Under the pieces are notes generated by a model. It did no database searches and was not told the DNA's origin. It was given only the letters and a program-made list of their open reading frames with translations. Shown here piece by piece: positions 8,910-15,901 of a stretch of 39,155 bases of DNA (position 1 is the first letter of the stretch; each line of letters opens with the position of its first letter). The translations under genes were made by a program, and so were the position numbers. The stretch is taken from contig CAZLLE010000037.1 in NCBI GenBank assembly GCA_964560425.1, positions 1-39,155 of the forward strand, written 5' to 3'. Origin of the DNA: CAZLLE01 sp964560425. Lineage in GTDB: Bacteria > Campylobacterota > Campylobacteria > Campylobacterales > QNZT01.

Positions 8910-10628
8910 TTACTTTTTTTGTATGATTTTATCTGGATTTACAAAATCTTCAATATCCAAATACTCTAGCATAGTACCAGCCTCACTAAGAAGTTTAAAT
9001 ATACTCAAAATGTAACTCTTCTCCTCTTTTATCTCACTTATCTCTGAACTATTTAGAGCTCGTTGTGCTAGTAGAAGTGTTTGTAGATCTTGTTTTCCAT
9101 ATTGAAATTTGAGCCAATAAGATTTAACAACTTCATGATTCGCTTCTACCTCTTTTTTAATATGTAAAAGCGAATCTTTTGATGACTCTATATCTTCATA
9201 AATTTGTACAATGTTATATCTTGATCCCTCTTTTATATCTTTTAGAGAGTATTGAAGCTGTGCTATTTTACTTTTTGAGCTAAGAAATTTTGCTTCATCT
9301 TTCCCGCCACTATATAAATTATAATTCATAGACAAAACTGCACTTGCTTTATCATTTTGAGGTTCATTTAATGCCCCTGTTTGTGTATCTTTAGCTGTTA
9401 CTATAAAATCTACGGTAGGTCGAAAACTTGCTCTTCTTGATTGTAGATCACTCTTTTGTGCTTCTAGTTTTGCTTTTGCTATTTGAATTTTTGAGTTATT
9501 TTTATAAAGAGTTTCAATGGCTTCATCTTGACTTTGGATAGGTTGAGATATATTCTGTTCTCTAGGTTGATTTTGTTCAATATCTCCAACAAAATATTCA
9601 TAATAAGCTATAGCATTTTGATATTTTGATTTGGCTTTTATAAATTGAGATTTTGAGTTTTCAATATTTGAACTTATATAGTTCAAGTCACCTTTTGTAG
9701 CATCTCCCTCTTTCTCTTTTATTGTGATAATATTTAAAATTCTCTCAAGATTTTTCATGTTTTTTTCGTTAGCTTTAATAGCTCTTCTCTCAAATAGAAT
9801 ATCAAAATATGATTCAATAACTTTTTGAGTCTCTTCTTCTACCTTTGATCTAAATTTATAAACAGCTACCAATAGATTATATCTCTCTTTTTGAAGGTCG
9901 TTTTTATGTTTTCCTCCTGCATAGAGGTTTTCAGTTATTGAGAGTTGTATGTCGCCTTTTAGATATTTATCTTCAGGTACTTTCTCATCTTTGGTGTAAG
10001 TTCCTCCTGCTGTTCCATATAGTACAACATTTGGTTTGTATGCTGCTATCTTTTCATCAATTTTTCTCTTTGCTTGTATTATTTTTTCTCTTTCAGAGAG
10101 AATTTTATGACTCTTGTTGAGTGCTTTTAATATTGCTTCTTTAAGTGAAATAGTATTATTTAAATCAATTATATCTTCTTTGATTGGTTCTATTTTGGGA
10201 GGTTCTGCTTTTGTAATATTACTCTCGATTGGTAGATTCACTACAGGTTCCAAGTTTTGATTTATATCTATTTGTGGAGGTTCCTCTTCATTTTCAATCA
10301 TAAAAGAGTTATCACAAATAATAGGAACTCTATTGATTGATAAAATAAATGAATCATTCACAACTCTCCTAGACTCTCTCCAAGATAATTTTGCTTCAGT
10401 TTTATCTATTAAGTTTACAAGGTATATAAGGTTTCTTTTTCCCTTCTGACATACAAATATGTCTTTATCTTGAAAAATATTTTTTAGTTTTGTAATGTTT
10501 TCATTTATTTCAAATTCACCTATTTTGACCGCATAACTATTTTCAAAAAATGTACCATCTTCTATAACACTAGAGTGTAAAAGAGAGGAAATAAAAAGAG
10601 AAGTATAAATTAAAAAATGCCAAAACAT
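8910..10628 (-). CDS. TolC-family outer-membrane protein with SPOR-like N-terminal domain
   Basis: This 572-aa protein is longer than a usual TolC (about 430-490). After a signal-like start (MFWHFLIYTSLFISSLLHSS) comes an extra domain, about residues 30-100, beginning YAVKIGEF and having the spacing of a SPOR peptidoglycan-binding fold. An acidic, Pro-rich linker follows (about 105-160). The TolC part starts with ISLKEAILKALNKSHKIL and has two long-helix repeats (about 165-360 and 370-560), as expected for the trimeric outer-membrane tunnel of type I secretion and efflux. It is divergent from the sensor/MotA-like/MotB-like operon across a 123-bp gap. No ABC transporter or membrane-fusion protein is in the window. 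AGGAT upstream of the ATG supports the start. Confidence 0.82.
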   Translation of the reverse strand: MFWHFLIYTSLFISSLLHSSVIEDGTFFENSYAVKIGEFEINENITKLKNIFQDKDIFVCQKGKRNLIYLVNLIDKTEAKLSWRESRRVVNDSFILSINRVPIICDNSFMIENEEEPPQIDINQNLEPVVNLPIESNITKAEPPKIEPIKEDIIDLNNTISLKEAILKALNKSHKILSEREKIIQAKRKIDEKIAAYKPNVVLYGTAGGTYTKDEKVPEDKYLKGDIQLSITENLYAGGKHKNDLQKERYNLLVAVYKFRSKVEEETQKVIESYFDILFERRAIKANEKNMKNLERILNIITIKEKEGDATKGDLNYISSNIENSKSQFIKAKSKYQNAIAYYEYFVGDIEQNQPREQNISQPIQSQDEAIETLYKNNSKIQIAKAKLEAQKSDLQSRRASFRPTVDFIVTAKDTQTGALNEPQNDKASAVLSMNYNLYSGGKDEAKFLSSKSKIAQLQYSLKDIKEGSRYNIVQIYEDIESSKDSLLHIKKEVEANHEVVKSYWLKFQYGKQDLQTLLLAQRALNSSEISEIKEEKSYILSIFKLLSEAGTMLEYLDIEDFVNPDKIIQKK

Positions 10629-10676
10629 GCAAATCCTATTTAAAAAATTTACCTATTTTAACATAATTCTATGAAT

Positions 10677-10705
10677 TTGTAATATTAATTAATAATTTTT
10701 ATAAA
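10677..10705 (+). promoter_or_regulatory. Sigma-70-type promoter of the Cache-like/MotA-like operon
   Basis: TTGTAA (10677-10682) and TATAAA (10700-10705) are separated by 17 bases, about 46 bases upstream of the ATG at 10752. A GGGGAT ribosome-binding site lies at 10741-10746. In such AT-rich DNA a match of this kind can arise by chance, so it is a candidate only. Confidence 0.4.
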
Positions 10706-10751
10706 ATGTCGATAATGTCTCTATGATGATTTTAATTTATGGGGATATTTA

Positions 10752-11660
10752 ATGTTTAGTTTTATTAATTGGTTCGGATCTATATTTGAAAAAACCAAAA
10801 AAAATAAGGGGTTGTGGTTCACTCTTCTGACATTTTTTTCACTTGCTGGTATTTTTATCTCTTTGGGATTTGTAAACTTTTTAGTAAGTGATGTAGCAGA
10901 AAAAACTTATCATAATCAAAAAATAAGATACTCTCTTAATCTTAAAAGTCATCTCAAATCCAAAAGTGCTTTTGTCCTCTCTAATGCTATATCTATGGCT
11001 CAAGATGAGAGTTTAAAAGCGTTGATTTTATCAGAGGATATCAATAAAAGTATAAAACTAGATACAAAAATGAAAAGTGCAACAGCACGATTAAATAAAT
11101 ATTTAAATAGTAAATATCTTAAATTTATACTAGAACCTACACTCAAAGCAGAGGTGAAAAATGGTGTTAGAGTCTTTGGTGATGGTGTTGCTTTTAGTGC
11201 TTCTATACCACTTGTAAGTAATGAAGATAAGACAACTAACCTTCTATTTAGAGACTCTATTTTATCTATGGTAGATACTTTTAATCTTCAAAATAAAAAA
11301 TTTGTATTTTTACTTAATCAAAGTGCTATGAGTCAAATTAATATTGATTTTAAAGGTAATTATGAGGCAATTAATAAAACTTACTTCCTAAAAAAAGAGG
11401 CTTATGAAAAAATATATACAGATTCTCTAAAAAATCTTGATTTTGAAAAATTAGAAGAGAGTGGACACTATCGTGGACTTAACTTCTTTTATGTTGGTGA
11501 AAAGTTATATGATTCCCATGGTGTAGATATAGGTATTATTGTTTTAGCTGAAAATGTCAGTGATGATAATAGTTTTGTGAACTTGGTCAAGAATCTTGTT
11601 AATAGTGTAACAATGGTTGCTTTAGGGCTGATTGTATCTATGATTCTATTTCTATTTTAG
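10752..11660 (+). CDS. Membrane protein with Cache-like periplasmic sensor domain
   Basis: The 302-aa protein has one N-terminal membrane segment (LWFTLLTFFSLAGIFISLGF, about residues 20-40), a periplasmic domain of about 230 residues, and a C-terminal membrane segment (SVTMVALGLIVSMILFLF) at its very end. The ectodomain begins with a long helix and then VFGDGVAFSASIPL and similar strands, resembling the double-Cache ectodomains of chemoreceptors. No signalling domain (HAMP, kinase, methyl-accepting) follows. It is the first gene of a three-gene operon with a MotA/TolQ-like channel eight bases downstream and a MotB-like gene. It may sense or gate that channel (inference). Domain assignment is by pattern only. 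Confidence 0.6.
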   Translation: MFSFINWFGSIFEKTKKNKGLWFTLLTFFSLAGIFISLGFVNFLVSDVAEKTYHNQKIRYSLNLKSHLKSKSAFVLSNAISMAQDESLKALILSEDINKSIKLDTKMKSATARLNKYLNSKYLKFILEPTLKAEVKNGVRVFGDGVAFSASIPLVSNEDKTTNLLFRDSILSMVDTFNLQNKKFVFLLNQSAMSQINIDFKGNYEAINKTYFLKKEAYEKIYTDSLKNLDFEKLEESGHYRGLNFFYVGEKLYDSHGVDIGIIVLAENVSDDNSFVNLVKNLVNSVTMVALGLIVSMILFLF

Positions 11661-11668
11661 GTATATAA

Positions 11669-12973
11669 ATGAAAAGATTAAAGATATTCAAAGCCTATTT
11701 TGTTCTTTGGCTTTTCGTATATTTTATAGCAATATCAAATATAGAGATTTTTAAATTATATTTTCTCTCTACACTTACTTTTAATGTTGCAATTATCTCA
11801 ATTTTGTCGATTGGTTCATTTATGATCTTCAAAGCTGCCAAAGATGTAACTATGGTTACTGGTACTTTTGGTGTATTGATGTACAAAAAAAATAATTTAG
11901 AATCATATCTCAAAGGAATTGATAAAGTATTACCATCAAATATAGCCAATAAAATTAAAAGTAGAATTATCTATGATAGATTACTCTTTACCCAAAATGA
12001 GACAAATGAAATCTTAGCTTGGATGGAAGAGCGTTTCTCTAATCAAAATAAATATAATAACTTTTTTATTGGTACGGTATTGATGATAGGACTTTTAGGT
12101 ACCTTCTCAGGTCTATTAGGTGCTATTGGAAGTATGAGTGATATTGTTATGTCCTTGGCAGGAACCAATGTAGATGTTGGAAAAATCATGGCAGATTTTG
12201 CAGGACCTCTATCTAGCATGGCTGTTGGTTTTGGTTCATCTCTATTTGGTGTAATATCTGCTATTTTATTGAGTATCAAAGGTTATTTACTAAATAAAGC
12301 TCAAGAATCCTTATTGGAAGGAGCTGAAAATTGGCTAAACTCCAAAACAATAGAACCAGTCTCTGATGATAATAAAGCAGGTGCAATATTTTCATCTAAT
12401 ACTCTTAGTGAATCCCAAGATAGTTTTACAGATATTTTTATAAAAGAGATATCTACACTTTCAAAATCAATGCAAACTATCTCTAAATCTCATCAAGAGT
12501 CTCAAAAAACTTTTACTACCTTAATAGAGAGTATTAATAAAGATAGAATTAAACAACAAGAGATAATGACAGATACTCAAAAATATCTGTTTGAAATAGC
12601 CCAAAATGGTGAATTGAATAATCAACTCTTACAAGCTCTTTTAGAGAGTATAGAAAAATCAAATGCTAATTCAAAAGATCAGATTAAAGAGCTATCCAGA
12701 GAGATTCAAAATATTAAAATACCTGATATCAACAATGATCTTAAAAAGAGGGAAGATATTATCTCAAGAATGATTGTAAAACAGGAGAAAAAAGATGAAC
12801 AAACCACTATGCAGATGTTCCAAATAGCCGATTCTCTAAATTCACTAGATACCAATATGAAAAAACGCATAGAAAAACTAGAACAAAATATTAAAACTCC
12901 TCCTACAAAAAAAAGCTCAAAAATAGAAGAGAGCATAGATTTTATGAAAAATCACTTTAGCAGAGTTGATTAA
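11669..12973 (+). CDS. MotA/TolQ/ExbB-like proton channel protein with long cytoplasmic tail
   Basis: The 434-aa protein has two N-terminal membrane helices (about residues 10-28 and 33-54), a cytoplasmic loop, and the family core. TM3 is FIGTVLMIGLLGTFSGLLGA (133-152), and TM4 contains PLSSMAVGFGSSLFGVISAI (180-199). The Gly/Ser/Thr-rich faces and 'GLLGTFSGL' are typical of MotA/TolQ/ExbB proton channels. Residues 210-434 form a charged, Gln/Lys/Glu-rich region that looks like coiled coil projecting into the cytoplasm. This recalls the ZorA tail of Zorya defence systems, and SiiB in secretion. Its partner should be the MotB-like gene three bases downstream. AGGTATATAA precedes the ATG. Confidence 0.8.
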   Translation: MKRLKIFKAYFVLWLFVYFIAISNIEIFKLYFLSTLTFNVAIISILSIGSFMIFKAAKDVTMVTGTFGVLMYKKNNLESYLKGIDKVLPSNIANKIKSRIIYDRLLFTQNETNEILAWMEERFSNQNKYNNFFIGTVLMIGLLGTFSGLLGAIGSMSDIVMSLAGTNVDVGKIMADFAGPLSSMAVGFGSSLFGVISAILLSIKGYLLNKAQESLLEGAENWLNSKTIEPVSDDNKAGAIFSSNTLSESQDSFTDIFIKEISTLSKSMQTISKSHQESQKTFTTLIESINKDRIKQQEIMTDTQKYLFEIAQNGELNNQLLQALLESIEKSNANSKDQIKELSREIQNIKIPDINNDLKKREDIISRMIVKQEKKDEQTTMQMFQIADSLNSLDTNMKKRIEKLEQNIKTPPTKKSSKIEESIDFMKNHFSRVD

Positions 12974-12975
12974 TT

Positions 12976-13638
12976 ATGGCAAGAGGAAAAAAGTGTGAAG
13001 AGGAGTTTAATCCTTGGCCTCCATTTGTAGATGTATTCTCATCTGTAGTTTTAGTTCTACTCCTCTTTATCTTGATTTTGATTGTCAATGTAGCATACTA
13101 TATGAAGTTTAATTCCAAAGTAGATTCTACTGCCACAACCAAATCAACCACTAACAATCTACAATCTGCATCAGATATTACAGATATGGTAACACTAGCC
13201 AAAATGCAAAAACCAAAAGAGGATGCAGGAGGAAAAGAGTCACTATTTTCAGGAGGAAAATCTGCTGGTAATGCCCTCTCTATAGAGAAAAAAGAGAAGA
13301 AAAAACTAGATCAAAATGTTATCAATAAAGATGGTGAAATGATGATAATATACAAAGATAAAGGACTATTTACAGATACTAACACAAAAGTAAAAATTAA
13401 GGCCTTTATCAAAAAAGTAAAATCTAAAAATCCAAATGCAAAAATAGAGATATCGCTAGGAAAACCCCTAAAAGTATTGGGCAGAAGTAACCCAAAACAG
13501 ATAGCTCTAGGAAGAGCATTGGGTGTAAAAAGTATCATCCAAAAAAGTGGCTTCTCTTTGTCTAAACTAAAACTAAACCTAAAAAACCAAAAAAATAAAA
13601 AGTATGAATATGGATATTTAAAATTAAAAATAATCTAA
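12976..13638 (+). CDS. MotB/ExbD-like partner with OmpA-like C-terminal domain
   Basis: The 220-aa protein has one N-terminal membrane helix beginning NPWPPFVDVFSSVVLVLLLF. Asp19 falls where MotB, TolR, ExbD and ZorB carry the proton-binding Asp. A low-complexity linker (about 45-100) leads to a C-terminal domain (about 115-220) with FTDTNTKVKIKAFIKKVK, IEISL, and ALGRALGVKSIIQKSGF. This looks like a divergent OmpA-like peptidoglycan-binding fold. With the upstream channel gene it should form a stator-like pair driven by proton flow. It ends before a strong terminator. The OmpA assignment is less certain than the TM-Asp feature. Confidence 0.7.
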   Translation: MARGKKCEEEFNPWPPFVDVFSSVVLVLLLFILILIVNVAYYMKFNSKVDSTATTKSTTNNLQSASDITDMVTLAKMQKPKEDAGGKESLFSGGKSAGNALSIEKKEKKKLDQNVINKDGEMMIIYKDKGLFTDTNTKVKIKAFIKKVKSKNPNAKIEISLGKPLKVLGRSNPKQIALGRALGVKSIIQKSGFSLSKLKLNLKNQKNKKYEYGYLKLKII

Positions 13639-13670
13639 AAAAATTAACTATTCTATTTTTTAATTTAATT

Positions 13671-13695
13671 AAAAGTCCCAATAAATGGGACTTTT
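13671..13695. terminator. Strong bidirectional terminator
   Basis: AAAAGTCCCA, loop ATAAA, TGGGACTTTT is a perfect 10-bp stem with A-tract and T-tract arms. It serves both the plus-strand MotB-like operon (stop at 13638) and the convergent protease gene (stop at 13717). Confidence 0.9.
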
Positions 13696-13716
13696 AGAAA
13701 TATATTAAATATTCAA

Positions 13717-15516
13717 CTACTTCACATCAAGAGAGACTGGTACTTTTAATTCACCATTATTAGGGTCATTTGACTCTACCAATATATCTTTTTTGTGATC
13801 TCCCTTATTTAGTTTTTTTGCACTCATGACTACATCTATTGTTTTTGATTTATTTGGAGATAGTGTACCGTGAAGCGTACCTTTTAGAGTTAGCCAGTTT
13901 GGATCCTCTTTTTGGTTGTCATCACCATTATCTCCTCCTCCATTATCACTAGAGATATTAGATAATGCACTATTTGCATTTAATCTTGAACCTGTAGATG
14001 TATAGTTTCTAAGAGAGCTTGTTTTATCACCATTTTTGAGGATAGTATCTTTTAGTTGTGAAAATGAGAGAGTACTATTTTTGGCTTTCAATAAAGCTGC
14101 CGTACCTGCAACAAAAGGTGTTGCCATAGATGTTCCACTTAAATAATCATATCTATTACTTAAAACTGTACTATATATACTCACTCCTGGAGCTGCAATA
14201 TCGACACTATTTTTACCATAATTTGAGAAACTAGCTTTTTTATCTTCATTATCACTAGCACCTACACTTATGATATTACTCAAATCATAACACGCAGGAT
14301 AAAATGGCTCTTGATCTGTATTTTTATTATCATTTCCTGCTGCTGCTAAGAATAATAAACCTCTATCTTTTGCATATTTGATAGCATCTTCTATTGTGGC
14401 AGAGTAACTATATCCACCCCAACTAGCACTAATAATATCAGCTCCATTATCTGCCGCATACTCAATAGCCTTTGCTGCTCCTGAGCTAGATCCACTTCCA
14501 TTACTTGTGAGAAATTTTAGAGCCATTAGAGATACTTTTTGATTTACTCCTGATCCACCTTTGCCATTGCCACCTTCTGCACCAATTATTCCTGCACAGT
14601 GTGTGCCATGTTTGTTATCATCTTTTGGATCAGAGTCATTATTTGCAAAATCATATCCATAGATATCATCTACATATCCATTTCCATCATCATCTCTTCC
14701 ATTACCAGCTTTTTCTTTGGAGTTTTTCCACATGTTGTTTTTGAGATCTTCATGACGATAATCAATACCTGTATCTACTACAGCAACTACGACACCTTTG
14801 GAGCCTTTAGTATGATTATTCCAAGCTTCAGGAGCATCTATATCTGTATCATTGCTGTTATTAAGTCCCCACTGCTTAGAAAAATCAGGATCATTTGCAA
14901 CCATATTTACTTTGTAGTTTGGTTCTGCAAATCTAAAGATATCTGCACCATTGTATATTTTATTATCATTAATGAGATTTAAAACTTGTGCAATATCAGA
15001 GGCACTCACTCTTCCCCATCTTTTACTCAATTTATATACTTTTATATGTAGATTATCAATAGAATTTACCTCATTCACTCCAAGCATCATACCAAATCCC
15101 AACATTTTCATGCCCTCAGCAATTACGCTATCACTCTGATCATAAAAATATGGAGTAAATTTTATAACTATCTCATTACTTATATCTTTTGTCTTGACAC
15201 GCGACTCTCCGATCACTTCTCCTAGAGCATTTTTATAAGTTACAAGAAGGGTATTTCTATCTACTGCTTGTACATCTACAGAAGAGGTTGATGCTCCATC
15301 ATCAATAGATATATCATAATCCAAATCAGCATCACCATCATTTTTAATTGTAAGCTGTTTTGTTATTGTTGAGCCCTTATTTACACTTGCCGATATTTTT
15401 TCTGGATTTATTGAAACCTTAGGTTCACTCTTTTCTTCTCCACACCCAATAAAACTACTCATTAAGAGAGTTGCTACTGCTGTACTTACAAATATTTTTC
15501 TTGAAATATACTTCAT
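13717..15516 (-). CDS. Lipoprotein subtilisin-like serine protease (S8)
   Basis: The 599-aa protein begins with a lipoprotein signal, FIGC lipobox with Cys25, so it should be attached to the envelope. An N-terminal Ig-like domain (about 33-75) precedes the S8 catalytic domain, with Asp248 (VVDTGID), His303 (HGTHCAG), oxyanion Asn395 (AAGND) and Ser463 (GTSMATP). All three triad residues are present, so it is probably active. The C-terminal part (about 540-599, WLTLKGTLHGTLSP...) looks like a second Ig/ASPM-like domain. An insert at 270-290 (GRDDDGNGYVDD) resembles a calcium-binding loop. It converges on the MotA/MotB-like operon. A role in processing secreted or surface proteins is inferred. 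AAAAGGAT precedes the ATG. Confidence 0.9.
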   Translation of the reverse strand: MKYISRKIFVSTAVATLLMSSFIGCGEEKSEPKVSINPEKISASVNKGSTITKQLTIKNDGDADLDYDISIDDGASTSSVDVQAVDRNTLLVTYKNALGEVIGESRVKTKDISNEIVIKFTPYFYDQSDSVIAEGMKMLGFGMMLGVNEVNSIDNLHIKVYKLSKRWGRVSASDIAQVLNLINDNKIYNGADIFRFAEPNYKVNMVANDPDFSKQWGLNNSNDTDIDAPEAWNNHTKGSKGVVVAVVDTGIDYRHEDLKNNMWKNSKEKAGNGRDDDGNGYVDDIYGYDFANNDSDPKDDNKHGTHCAGIIGAEGGNGKGGSGVNQKVSLMALKFLTSNGSGSSSGAAKAIEYAADNGADIISASWGGYSYSATIEDAIKYAKDRGLLFLAAAGNDNKNTDQEPFYPACYDLSNIISVGASDNEDKKASFSNYGKNSVDIAAPGVSIYSTVLSNRYDYLSGTSMATPFVAGTAALLKAKNSTLSFSQLKDTILKNGDKTSSLRNYTSTGSRLNANSALSNISSDNGGGDNGDDNQKEDPNWLTLKGTLHGTLSPNKSKTIDVVMSAKKLNKGDHKKDILVESNDPNNGELKVPVSLDVK

Positions 15517-15901
15517 GAATATCCTTTTAGATTAAAATAACTTAATACAAATTAAATTATAAGCATAAATTATTCCATATAAAGGTTGCAATATATTAAA
15601 CAGTTTTGATTAATAATCGAATTTTTATAAAAAAGTGGTTTGAATTTATATGGTAGGAGTTTAGAATCCATAATTGAAGTAGCAGGTTCAACTATAGATT
15701 CTTTGTGACAAACTTTTTAAGGGCACTGAACCAGAGGTGTGTGACAAACATCTACATCATACAAGGAGTAAAAAGATAATAGATAGGTTCGATGTCCTTC
15801 TGAAAAATATTATACTCCCTAGCTATTAACCAATGCTAAATAAAAAGATAACAAAAGATTAATAGTTTTGTAAAGTTTGATTAAAAAATTTGTCTATAAA
15901 A
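15517..15901. other. 385-bp non-coding gap between lepA and the protease
   Basis: I see no credible gene here. The stretch holds the 3' end region of lepA and the upstream region of the protease, both on the minus strand. It contains a 16-bp inverted repeat (15663-15702) and two copies of TGTGACAAAC at 15704-15713 and 15740-15749. All six frames are broken by stops within short distances. No tRNA or obvious terminator was seen. Confidence 0.6.
15663..15702 (-). ncRNA. Candidate structured RNA hairpin
   Basis: On the plus strand the arms AGAATCCATAATTGAA (15663-15678) and TTCAACTATAGATTCT (15687-15702) pair at 14 of 16 positions, with C-A and A-C mismatches. Read on the minus strand both mismatches become G-U wobbles, giving 16 unbroken pairs and an eight-base loop, CCUGCUAC. 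This asymmetry suggests a minus-strand transcript. There is no U-tract after it, so it is not a simple terminator. It could be a leader element of the protease gene, a small RNA, or the end of a decayed mobile element. Confidence 0.35.

Noticed and set aside
10752..13638. Three-gene operon as a Zorya defence system
   Set aside because: ZorA- and ZorB-like features are present, but no ZorC, ZorD or ZorE gene is in the neighbourhood. The TolC neighbour points to envelope function instead.
14599..14982. 127-codon ORF on the plus strand
   Set aside because: It lies wholly inside the protease gene on the other strand. The Ile/Ser-rich translation is a shadow of that gene's Asp/Asn-rich calcium-loop region.
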